A DNA stretch of 11,203 nucleotides. Origin: an uncultured Collinsella sp. (GTDB lineage: Bacteria > Actinomycetota > Coriobacteriia > Coriobacteriales > Coriobacteriaceae). Both the position numbers and the translations under genes were made by a program. The notes under the pieces were generated by a model. That model saw only the letters and a program-made list of their open reading frames with translations, was not told where the DNA came from and ran no database searches. This document shows, in pieces, positions 1-7,371 of the stretch. The stretch covers positions 1 to 11,203 of the forward strand of contig URTP01000064.1 of the NCBI GenBank assembly GCA_900550835.1, written 5' to 3'. Position 1 is the first letter of the stretch. Every line of letters starts with the position of its first letter.

Positions 1-1611
<1,611 letters not shown>

Positions 1612-1615
1612 GTTT

Positions 1616-1621
1616 CCTCCT
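1616..1621 (-). promoter_or_regulatory. Ribosome binding site of glgP
   Basis: On the minus strand the sequence reads AGGAGG, then AAAC, then the ATG at 1611. It is a full consensus Shine-Dalgarno with a short four-base spacer, and it fixes the glgP start in preference to the in-frame ATG six codons later. Confidence 0.85.
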
Positions 1622-1658
1622 GTAATGGGTTGATTACATGTCTGCAATTCATAAGAAT

Positions 1659-1692
1659 CCCGCGCGAGGGGATTGGGGTGGCCTCGCGCGGG
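1659..1692 (-). other. GC-rich stem-loop between malQ and glgP
   Basis: CCCGCGCGAGG (1659-1669) and CCTCGCGCGGG (1682-1692) are perfect 11-bp inverted repeats around a 12-nt loop. The element lies 48 nt downstream of the malQ stop and 48 nt upstream of the glgP start in the direction of transcription. On the minus strand it is followed by ATTCTTAT rather than a real T tract, so it could be a partial terminator, an RNA processing or stability element setting the malQ/glgP ratio, or a leader structure for glgP. The pairing is seen directly; the role is inferred. Confidence 0.6.
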
Positions 1693-1739
1693 TAAGCAAG
1701 CGCGTCCGCACGGTGGGGAGGGGTCGGGCGCGGTAGCTC

Positions 1740-3245
1740 CTATTGAGGAAGCTCGATTTCGGCTTCCGACGGGATGCGGAAGTAGGTCTCGGTCCAGTCG
1801 GTGAGTTTGTGCTCGAGCTCGCGGGTGATGGCGCCGTCGAGCATGCGCCAGGTCCAGTTGCCGCCCAGCGTGGCAGGGGTGTTGATGCGCGCCTCGTTGC
1901 CCAGGTTAAGCAGGTCCTGCATGGTGTAGATGCACGTGTCGCTCACGCTGGCTGCGATGGTTCGGTTGAGCGCGTCGGTGATGGGTTCGCCGGCCTGCTG
2001 ATGGGTGTACAGGGCTGCCTGCTCGCGCTGACGCGGGGTGGCCGTTCCCTCAAACCAACCGCGCGCCGTCTCGTTGTCGTGGGTGCCCACGTAGGCGACG
2101 GTGTTGGCGATGTAGTTGTGCGGCAGGTAGTACGAGTTGGTGCCCTCAAAGGCAAACTGCAGGATCTTCATGCCGGGGAAGCCCGAGTTGTCGCGCATGT
2201 CGATGACACCGGGAGTGAGGAAGCCCAAGTCCTCGGCGATGATGGGCAGCGTGCCGAGCTTTTCCTCGAGTGTCTTGAAGAGCTTGAGGCCGGGACCCTG
2301 CGTCCACGAACCGTAGGACGAATCGGGCGAGGAGAACGGCACCTCCCAATAGGCCTCGAAGCCGCGGAAGTGATCCAGGCGGATGACGTCGTACATGTCG
2401 AGGGCAGCGCGAATGCGGTCCTCCCACCAGGAGAAGCCGCACGCCTCCATGGCGTCCCAGTCGTAGATGGGGTTGCCCCAGTACTGGCCGGTGGCCGAGA
2501 ACTGGTCGGGCGGCGTGCCGGCGACGCTCACGGGATTGCCGGCGGCGTCGATCTTAAAGAGCTCAGGTGTCGCCCACATCTCGACGGAGTCGCGCGAGAC
2601 ATAGATGGGCAGGTCGCCGATGATGAGAATGTCGCGCTCGTTGGCATAGGCCTTGAGGCGGCTCCACTGGCGATCGAAGAAGTACTGCGTCATCTGGTGG
2701 TAGAGCATGCGCGCCGGGTGGTCGGCGCAGACCTTGGCGGAAGCCTCGCCGCGGGTGCGGAGCTCCGCGGGCCACTCCCAAAACGCCTTGAGACCGCACT
2801 CCTCTTTGACGGTCATGAACTCACAGTAGGGGATGAGCCAGTCCTCGTTGGCCTGGATAAAGTCATCGAAATCGGCCGGCTTATCGGCGGCAAAGCGCTC
2901 GGCGGCGCGGTCGAGAATCTGACGGCGGCCGCCAAAGATAGCACCGTAGTCGACATTGCTGGGGTCGGATCCCAGATACACGCCATCGATATCGCGCTGC
3001 TCAAGATACCCTGCTTCGATAAGCTCGGCAAAGTCGATAAAGTTGGGGTTGCCTGCACGGGCCGAGAACGACTGATACGGAGAGTCGCCATAGCTGGTCG
3101 TCGTAAGGGGCAGAATCTGCCAGTAATGTTGTTTGCACGAGGCGAGAAAATCGACGAAGTCGTAGGCATTCCAGCCAAAGCCGCCGATTCCGTATGGTCC
3201 GGGCAGAGATGAGACGGGCATGAGGACGCCGCTTGCACGCTCCAT
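1740..3245 (-). CDS. malQ: 4-alpha-glucanotransferase (amylomaltase, GH77)
   Basis: This GH77 enzyme transfers alpha-1,4-glucan segments between maltodextrins and frees glucose, feeding longer chains to phosphorylase in the cytoplasm. The 501-residue product matches the compact GH77 form. The early region has GVLMPVSSLPGPYGIGGFG and the substrate-site stretch GDSPYQSFSARAGNP. The three catalytic acids are visible: nucleophile Asp291 in IRLDHFRGF, acid/base Glu338 in IAEDLG and transition-state Asp390 in YVGTHDNE. The frame opens further upstream at a TTG (3260), but the ATG at 3245 is preferred: GGTGA lies eight bases before it, whereas the TTG directly abuts the only other purine-rich stretch. 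It is transcribed toward glgP and may be co-transcribed with it. A promoter with repeats lies about 85 bp upstream of the start. Confidence 0.96.
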   Translation of the reverse strand: MERASGVLMPVSSLPGPYGIGGFGWNAYDFVDFLASCKQHYWQILPLTTTSYGDSPYQSFSARAGNPNFIDFAELIEAGYLEQRDIDGVYLGSDPSNVDYGAIFGGRRQILDRAAERFAADKPADFDDFIQANEDWLIPYCEFMTVKEECGLKAFWEWPAELRTRGEASAKVCADHPARMLYHQMTQYFFDRQWSRLKAYANERDILIIGDLPIYVSRDSVEMWATPELFKIDAAGNPVSVAGTPPDQFSATGQYWGNPIYDWDAMEACGFSWWEDRIRAALDMYDVIRLDHFRGFEAYWEVPFSSPDSSYGSWTQGPGLKLFKTLEEKLGTLPIIAEDLGFLTPGVIDMRDNSGFPGMKILQFAFEGTNSYYLPHNYIANTVAYVGTHDNETARGWFEGTATPRQREQAALYTHQQAGEPITDALNRTIAASVSDTCIYTMQDLLNLGNEARINTPATLGGNWTWRMLDGAITRELEHKLTDWTETYFRIPSEAEIELPQ

Positions 3246-3330
3246 GAATGCGCTCACCAACCTTCTTGTTGTGGGGTCGGCCTGCCAATGGGTGTGCAGT
3301 CCGCCTCCGGTGTTCTGATTCGATACGCCT

Positions 3331-3360
3331 ATTGTAAAACATGTTGTTTAAACATGTACA
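3331..3360 (-). promoter_or_regulatory. Predicted malQ promoter
   Basis: On the minus strand TACAAT (3331-3336) matches five of six bases of the -10 consensus, and TGTACA (3355-3360) matches four of six of the -35 consensus with an 18-bp spacer. Transcription would start near 3324, leaving a leader of about 80 nt before the ATG. The region is AT-rich, unlike its surroundings. Confidence 0.5.
3337..3357. repeat. Repeated AAACATGT motif within the malQ promoter
   Basis: AAACATGT occurs twice (3337-3344 and 3350-3357), 13 bp apart. The same bases also form an inverted repeat, ACATGTT (3339-3345) and AACATGT (3351-3357), around a 5-bp centre. The site fills the spacer between the proposed -35 and -10 of malQ, where a bound protein would block polymerase. 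It is a candidate operator for an unidentified maltodextrin regulator. It lacks the TGATAAA half-site found around lacI and xfp, so a different regulator is likely. Confidence 0.45.
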
Positions 3361-3409
3361 GGCAAGATAAAAAAGTTGGTCGATTTTCGGCGAATGGCTA
3401 CATGCCATG

Positions 3410-3444
3410 AAAAAAGCCCCGACCTCACAACGTGAAATCGGGGC
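3410..3444 (-). terminator. Intrinsic terminator of galE
   Basis: Read on the minus strand, bases 3444 to 3416 form a 13-bp stem (GCCCCGA outer arm, TCAC inner arm, two G-U pairs) closed by a 3-nt loop, followed at once by six T (3415-3410). It starts 22 nt after the galE stop. The two wobble positions pair only in minus-strand RNA, which confirms the direction. Confidence 0.9.
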
Positions 3445-3466
3445 AAGAGCGGTATGTAGGTTTTTG

Positions 3467-4528
3467 CTACTCGGCGTCGGCGAAGCCGTTGGGGTTGTGG
3501 CTCTGCCAGTTCCAGCTATCGCGGCACATGTCCGCGATGTCGTACTGGGCCTTCCAGCCCATCATGCGCTCGGCCTTGGAGGCATCGCACCAGTTGGCGG
3601 CGATGTCGCCGGCGCGGCGCTCGCGGATCACGTAGGGCAGCTCCTTGCCACAAGCCTTGGAGAAGGCGGCGACGACCTCGAGTACCGAGGTACCGGTGCC
3701 GGTGCCCAGGTTAAAGATCTCGACGCCGGTCTTGCCGTTCATCCAGTTAAGGGCGGCAACGTGACCAGAGGCCAGATCGCACACGTGGATGTAGTCGCGC
3801 ACACCGGTACCGTCGGGGGTGGGGTAGTCGTTGCCGAAGACCTGGACAGCCTCGAGCTTGCCCACGGCGACCTGGGCGACATAGGGCACCAGGTTGTTGG
3901 GGATGCCCTTGGGGTCCTCGCCGATCAGGCCCGACGGATGAGCGCCGATGGGGTTGAAGTAACGGAGCAGCACGACGTCCCACTCGGGGTCGGCGGTGTG
4001 GATGTCCATAAGGATCTGCTCAATCATCCACTTGGTCCAACCATAAGGGTTGGTCGCGGGCTTCTTAGGATCCTCCTCGGTGACGGGCGGGTTGTCCGGG
4101 TCGCCGTAGACGGTCGAGGAACTCGAGAAGATGATGGACTTGCAGCCATGGTTGCGCATGACGTCGATGAGCACCAGGGTGTTCTCGATGTTGTTGTGGT
4201 AGTACTCGACGGGCTTGCTCACCGACTCGCCGACGGCCTTAAAGCCGGCAAAGTGGATGACACGGTCGATCTGATGAGTATCGAAGATCTTGTTCATCGC
4301 ATCGCGGTCGAGCACGTTGGCCTCGTAGAAGGTGAGGTTCTTGGCGGCCTCGTCGCCCACGATGGTCTTGACGCGGTCGACGGCGACGGCGCTGGAGTTG
4401 GAGAGATCATCGACGATGACGACCTGGTAGCCACCCTCGAGCAGCTGAACGACGGTATGCGAGCCGATAAAGCCGGCGCCACCGGTAACGAGGACGCAGG
4501 TGTCTTTGGGGTCGAGTGCTTTGGACAT
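3467..4528 (-). CDS. galE: UDP-glucose 4-epimerase
   Basis: This is an extended short-chain dehydrogenase/reductase that interconverts UDP-glucose and UDP-galactose through a 4-keto intermediate on tightly bound NAD, in the Leloir pathway and in supply of cell-surface sugars. The 353-residue product has the Rossmann motif TGGAGFIGSH (residues 15-24), FSSSSTVYGD with the conserved Ser137, and the catalytic YxxxK as Tyr162 and Lys166 in NPYGWTK. The stretch LLRYFNPIGAHPSGLIGEDP and the RRAGD motif near the C-terminus are typical of GalE. It is slightly longer than the common 338 residues, mainly at the N-terminus. The ATG at 4528 has AGGAG (4534-4538) five bases upstream. It stands alone: its own terminator follows, and the upstream neighbour is divergent. 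Confidence 0.96.
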   Translation of the reverse strand: MSKALDPKDTCVLVTGGAGFIGSHTVVQLLEGGYQVVIVDDLSNSSAVAVDRVKTIVGDEAAKNLTFYEANVLDRDAMNKIFDTHQIDRVIHFAGFKAVGESVSKPVEYYHNNIENTLVLIDVMRNHGCKSIIFSSSSTVYGDPDNPPVTEEDPKKPATNPYGWTKWMIEQILMDIHTADPEWDVVLLRYFNPIGAHPSGLIGEDPKGIPNNLVPYVAQVAVGKLEAVQVFGNDYPTPDGTGVRDYIHVCDLASGHVAALNWMNGKTGVEIFNLGTGTGTSVLEVVAAFSKACGKELPYVIRERRAGDIAANWCDASKAERMMGWKAQYDIADMCRDSWNWQSHNPNGFADAE

Positions 4529-4565
4529 GTAGTCTCCTATCGAATCAGGAACACTTCTTCAGGGG

Positions 4566-4571
4566 AGTATA
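4566..4571 (-). promoter_or_regulatory. Possible -10 element of galE
   Basis: TATACT on the minus strand, 38 bases upstream of the galE ATG, matches five of six of the -10 consensus. No good -35 lies at normal spacing (GTTTTT at 17 bp), so an activator or a different promoter is possible. The same TATACT hexamer stands upstream of lacI and xfp. Confidence 0.4.
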
Positions 4572-4599
4572 GCGCAGACAGTTGTTCCAAAAACGTACG

Positions 4600-4709
4600 C
4601 GGCAGGAAAAGCAGAGGATTATGTTAACGTACTCATACAAGAGCTTGCGTACGCATAACCTGATCTTTGGCATTTGCTTACGAGCCGTCGACCTTGCAGT
4701 TTCCTGCCG
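4600..4709. repeat. Nested inverted repeats in the galE/hydrolase intergenic region
   Basis: CGGCAGGAAA (4600-4609) and TTTCCTGCCG (4700-4709) are perfect 10-bp inverted repeats 90 bp apart. Between them GTTA-a-CGTAC (4623-4632) can pair with GTACG-ca-TAAC (4649-4659). The region is more AT-rich than the genes, contains no credible coding frame and lies between the two divergent promoters. It may be a regulatory DNA region or a long structured leader. The pairing is seen directly; the function is unknown. Confidence 0.4.
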
Positions 4710-4722
4710 TTCGTGGAAATCG

Positions 4723-4750
4723 TTGGGACGCGCCATATGTACGCTAATAT
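4723..4750 (+). promoter_or_regulatory. Possible promoter of the secreted hydrolase gene
   Basis: TTGGGA (4723-4728) and TAATAT (4745-4750) have a 16-bp spacer, and each matches four of six consensus bases. An alternative -10, TATAAA, lies at 4768-4773 without a good -35. The direct repeat ATATGTA (4735-4741 and 4747-4753, 12-bp period) overlaps the -10 and could be a regulator site. Confidence 0.3.
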
Positions 4751-4794
4751 GTATGAGTTGAGCGACATATAAATAAGCATGTAACGGAGTACAT

Positions 4795-5997
4795 ATGTCA
4801 CCAAACAGCGATCCCATCCTTTCCCAGGAGCTCTCGCGCCGCACTGTCCTCAAGGCCCTGTTCGGCGCCGCTTCTGCGGCAGTTCTTTTTGGCTTGCCCA
4901 CTCGCGCCCATGCGGCGGAGGCTTCCAAAGAAACCACCGATAAACTGAATGCCGCCCAGGCCCAGCTCGACGAGGTTCAGGCCCAGCTCGACAGCATCGC
5001 AAATGAATACGCGGCGCTGGCCAGCAAGAATGCCCAGACCCTCAACGATATCGAGGGCGTACAGGGCCAGATCGACGACACGCAGGCGCAGATTGACGAG
5101 AAGAAGGCCGAGCTCAAAAAGAAACGCGGCGATCTTTCCGATCGCGTTGCCGCCAGCTACAAGTCCGGCGGCACGAACATCCTGTCGCTGCTGCTGGCCT
5201 CAGGCTCGTTTGAGGAACTCGTCGCCAACGCGCATTACGTTGAGAAGATTAACAAGAGCGACCGCGATGCCATCGAGGATATCCAGACGATTCAGGCTGA
5301 GCTCGACGCACAGAAGACCGAGCTCGAAGCACAAAAGGCCGACTTGGAGAAGCTCAAGGACCAGCAGACTGCCCAGATGCAGGACATGCAGGCCAAGCAG
5401 CAGGAGGTCCAGACCGTGCTGAACGGTCTTTCCGACGATGTCAAGGAGCTCATGGCTCAGCGCGATTCCGAGATTCTCGCTGCCGCTCAGGCCGAGGAGG
5501 CTGCCAGGAAGGCCGCTGCCGCGGCCGCCGCGAACAAGAACAATTCCTACTCGGGTGGTTCGAGCTCGGGCGGTGGATCGTATGCGCCCGGAACTCCGCA
5601 GCAGAATGCCGGCTCGGGCAAGCAGCAGGCCGTCGTCAACGCGTGCTACTCCACACCTTCGCCGGGTCAGAACTGGTGCGCGGCGTGGGTTACCAATGTC
5701 TTCCGTAACGCCGGCGTTGGCTACTTTGGCGGTAACGCGTGCGATATGTTTAACGCCTGGTGCTATAGCTCCGACCGCTCGGCGCTGCAGGTGGGCATGA
5801 TCGTTGCCGACTCCTCGCACAGCGGCACGGGTGCTCCGGGTCTTATCTACGGTCATGTGGGTATCTACGTTGGCGGCGGCATCGTTATGAGCAACGAGGG
5901 TGCCATTACGTCTAAGTCGCTTGACTCGTTTATTAGCTTCTATGGCACTGGCTCTGGCGTGCGTTGGGGCTGGCTTGGCGGCGTGGTGCTGTCGTAA
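4795..5997 (+). CDS. Tat-exported coiled-coil peptidoglycan hydrolase (CwlO/PcsB-like, CHAP or NlpC/P60-type domain)
   Basis: This is a predicted extracellular cell-wall hydrolase of 400 residues. The N-terminus carries a twin-arginine signal: SRRTVLK at 14-20, a hydrophobic stretch to about 34, and AHA-A as a likely cleavage site after residue 40. Residues 43-236 are heptad-rich coiled coil, interrupted near 120-150 by ASYKSGGTNILSLLLASGSF, a hallmark of the PcsB/CwlO coiled-coil family. A Lys/Ala run and a Gly/Ser/Pro linker (about 237-275) lead to a Cys/His hydrolase domain with Cys295 in NWCAAW, His354 in YGHVGIYVG and Asn367/Glu368 as a possible third polar residue. Relatives cleave peptide cross-links during growth or cell separation, often under FtsEX control. 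GGAG (4786-4789) lies five bases before the ATG. I cannot separate CHAP from NlpC/P60 by eye. Confidence 0.88.
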   Translation: MSPNSDPILSQELSRRTVLKALFGAASAAVLFGLPTRAHAAEASKETTDKLNAAQAQLDEVQAQLDSIANEYAALASKNAQTLNDIEGVQGQIDDTQAQIDEKKAELKKKRGDLSDRVAASYKSGGTNILSLLLASGSFEELVANAHYVEKINKSDRDAIEDIQTIQAELDAQKTELEAQKADLEKLKDQQTAQMQDMQAKQQEVQTVLNGLSDDVKELMAQRDSEILAAAQAEEAARKAAAAAAANKNNSYSGGSSSGGGSYAPGTPQQNAGSGKQQAVVNACYSTPSPGQNWCAAWVTNVFRNAGVGYFGGNACDMFNAWCYSSDRSALQVGMIVADSSHSGTGAPGLIYGHVGIYVGGGIVMSNEGAITSKSLDSFISFYGTGSGVRWGWLGGVVLS

Positions 5998-6016
5998 CTG
6001 CGGTTTGAAGTAAGTT

Positions 6017-6147
6017 GGTCCGTGGCTGCCCGAAAGGCATTAGGTTGCCTGCTTGGACAGTCCTGCTCGCACGGAGAGCACATTAAGTGCTCTCCGGCTC
6101 GTGCGGAACTTGCGATCAACCTAATGTCTTTCGGGCAGCTATGGACC
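6017..6147 (+). ncRNA. Candidate structured RNA with a 31-bp stem and inner hairpin
   Basis: Bases 6017-6047 pair with 6117-6147 over 31 consecutive positions in plus-strand RNA: 28 Watson-Crick pairs and three G-U pairs (6022/6142, 6024/6140, 6037/6127). All three would be A-C mismatches in minus-strand RNA. The 69-nt interior holds a 9-bp hairpin, GGAGAGCAC (6073-6081) with GTGCTCTCC (6087-6095), which can be extended by CGCAC (6068-6072) with GTGCG (6101-6105) across a 5-nt bulge. It starts 20 nt after the hydrolase stop, has no T tract of its own and is followed 53 nt later by a terminator. It could be a 3' UTR element, a processed small RNA or a miniature inverted-repeat element. I do not recognise the family. 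Confidence 0.6.
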
Positions 6148-6199
6148 TCTCGGGTCCAATACGTCACATACCGGACTGGTTTATCTGAATAAATATGGC

Positions 6200-6221
6200 G
6201 AAGGCCCCTTTCGGGGCCTTC
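6200..6221. terminator. Bidirectional intrinsic terminator between the hydrolase gene and murB
   Basis: GAAGGCCCC and GGGGCCTTC form a perfect 9-bp stem with a TTTC loop. On the plus strand it is followed by TTTGTT, ending transcription from the hydrolase and the structured element. On the minus strand it lies four bases after the murB stop and is followed by CGCCATATTTATT, a weaker U-rich tail. The position between convergent genes fits shared use. Confidence 0.85.
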
Positions 6222-6225
6222 TTTG

Positions 6226-7188
6226 TTAGAGGAATTCGCCTACTCGGTGGACTTCGGGTTCTAGGTCTACTCCGAATTGGTCTTTGACGGTTGTTTGGAT
6301 GTGGCGGATGAGTTCGTCGACGTCGGCTGCGGTGGCGTGGTCGGCGTTGACGATGAAACCGCAGTGCTTCTCGCTTACCTGCGCACCGCCGACGGCATGG
6401 CCGCGCAGGCCGGCGTCCATGATGAGCTTGCCGGCAAAGTAGCCCTCGGGGCGCTTGAAGGTGGAGCCGGCGCTCGGCATGTCGAGCGGCTGCTTGTCCT
6501 CGCGGCGCTGGCGGTAGTCGTCCATGTCGGCCTTGATCATCGCGGCGTTGCCCGGGGCGAGATTGAAGGTGGCCGAAAGAACGATGAAGCCGTCGTCGGC
6601 AATGCGGCTCTTGCGATAGCCCAGGTTGAGCTCATCGACATCGAACTCGATGATGTTGCCGCTGCCGCGGGTGCCGTCGTCGAACATGCGGGCGGGCTTG
6701 TAGACACGCACAGACTCCAGCACATCGGCCATGCAGGCACCATAGGCACCGGCGTTCATGTAGCAGGCGCCGCCGACCGATCCGGGAATGCCCGAAATGG
6801 GTTCCATGCCGGTAAGGCCGGCATCGGCTGCCGCGGCTGCGACATCGGAAAGCAGTGCACCGGCGGCCGCCGTGACACGCGTGCCGTCGACCGTAATGTC
6901 GGAGAGGCCTTTGCCCAGTGCCACGACGACGCCGCGGATGCCCTTGTCGCCGACGAGCAGGTCGGAGCCGTTGCCCACGATGGTGAGCGGCAGGTCGCAG
7001 CGATAGCAGGTGTCGAGCGTGGCGACGAGGCCCTGCTCGGTATCGGGCATGACAAAGACGTCGGCCGGGCCGCCGATCTTAAACGTGGTGTGCTCGCGCA
7101 TGGGCTCGCTCATGAGCACGTTGTCCTCGCCGGCAACACCGGCGAGTGCGCAGAGCAGGTCCTCGTTAAAAAAGTCGTTCTCGTGCAT
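6226..7188 (-). CDS. murB: UDP-N-acetylenolpyruvoylglucosamine reductase
   Basis: MurB is the cytoplasmic FAD enzyme that reduces enolpyruvyl-UDP-GlcNAc to UDP-MurNAc with NADPH, the second committed step of peptidoglycan synthesis. The 320-residue product has the FAD-domain motifs HTTFKIGGPADVF, TIVGNGSDLLV and EPISGIPGSVGGACYMNAGAYG. Also present are GYRKS, the catalytic serine region PSAGSTFKRP (Ser242) and the C-terminal catalytic Glu312 in LEPEVHRVG. The short YRKS form and the length fit the type II group. The start is taken as the ATG at 7188 with AGGCGG eight bases upstream. The frame can be extended to a TTG at 7233, but that codon overlaps the best -10 (TATATT, 7232-7237) and has no ribosome site. 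It converges on the hydrolase gene and diverges from lacI. Confidence 0.95.
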   Translation of the reverse strand: MHENDFFNEDLLCALAGVAGEDNVLMSEPMREHTTFKIGGPADVFVMPDTEQGLVATLDTCYRCDLPLTIVGNGSDLLVGDKGIRGVVVALGKGLSDITVDGTRVTAAAGALLSDVAAAAADAGLTGMEPISGIPGSVGGACYMNAGAYGACMADVLESVRVYKPARMFDDGTRGSGNIIEFDVDELNLGYRKSRIADDGFIVLSATFNLAPGNAAMIKADMDDYRQRREDKQPLDMPSAGSTFKRPEGYFAGKLIMDAGLRGHAVGGAQVSEKHCGFIVNADHATAADVDELIRHIQTTVKDQFGVDLEPEVHRVGEFL

Positions 7189-7231
7189 ACGAATGTCCGC
7201 CTTTTTGTGGTCGTTCTCATCAATCGATTGC

Positions 7232-7237
7232 AATATA
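7232..7237 (-). promoter_or_regulatory. Possible -10 element of murB
   Basis: TATATT on the minus strand, 44 bases upstream of the chosen ATG, is the only good -10 in the murB leader. No convincing -35 stands at normal spacing. A perfect 10-bp palindrome, CAATCGATTG (7221-7230), lies directly downstream, around the expected transcription start. Confidence 0.35.
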
Positions 7238-7292
7238 CCCCACCCAGATGCATTTGGTGCGCTGGCGGCGATAAAACTGCCGTCTACCGGAT

Positions 7293-7309
7293 TGATAAAG
7301 TGTTTATCA
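7293..7309. promoter_or_regulatory. Operator-like palindrome upstream of lacI
   Basis: TGATAAA-GTG-TTTATCA is a perfect palindrome with 7-bp arms, centred 71 bp upstream of the lacI start. The half-site TGATAAA is the same as in the operators at xfp, although the centre here is three bases instead of ACGT. It lies just upstream of a possible -10 (TATACT, 7331-7336), where it would overlap the -35 region. This fits autoregulation by the adjacent LacI-family protein. Confidence 0.6.
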
Positions 7310-7330
7310 TCGAGGTAGAGGGGCAGTCGC

Positions 7331-7336
7331 TATACT
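7331..7336 (+). promoter_or_regulatory. Possible -10 element of lacI
   Basis: TATACT, 35 bases upstream of the regulator's ATG, matches five of six of the -10 consensus and is identical to the -10 proposed for xfp. No -35 match stands at 16-18 bp. An alternative pairing is TTGATA (7292-7297) with TAGAGG (7316-7321) at 18 bp, which lies over the operator. Confidence 0.4.
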
Positions 7337-7371
7337 TTCAAGAGATTGCGCGTAAACCCGGAAGGAGCGAG

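Noticed and set aside
1743..3212. 489-codon open frame opposite malQ
   Set aside because: It is antisense to a gene with all three GH77 catalytic acids. It has no ribosome site or recognisable domain.
3407..4627. 406-codon open frame opposite galE
   Set aside because: It starts inside the galE terminator and runs antisense to a complete epimerase. Its composition is that of an antisense shadow.
4545..4937. Minus-strand frame of 130 codons across the galE/hydrolase intergenic region
   Set aside because: Half of it overlaps the signal peptide and coiled-coil start of the hydrolase on the other strand. There is no ribosome site or domain, and it covers the inverted repeats and promoters.
5200..5856. 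Minus-strand 218-codon frame opposite the hydrolase gene
   Set aside because: It is antisense to the coiled coil and catalytic domain; its Leu/Gly-rich translation mirrors the repetitive coiled-coil codons.
6017..6147. The long stem as an intrinsic terminator or an integron attC-like site
   Set aside because: No T tract follows either end, and the arms lack the conserved attC core sequences. A proper terminator lies separately at 6200-6221.
7221..7230. CAATCGATTG palindrome as a further LacI operator
   Set aside because: It is CG-centred and perfect over 10 bp but does not share the TAAAA/TGATAAA half-site, and a 10-bp palindrome is common by chance. It is noted only as a possible murB site.
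7186..7233. Upstream TTG start for murB (15 extra residues)
   Set aside because: The TTG overlaps the only good -10 hexamer and has no Shine-Dalgarno sequence; the ATG at 7188 has AGGCGG at good distance.
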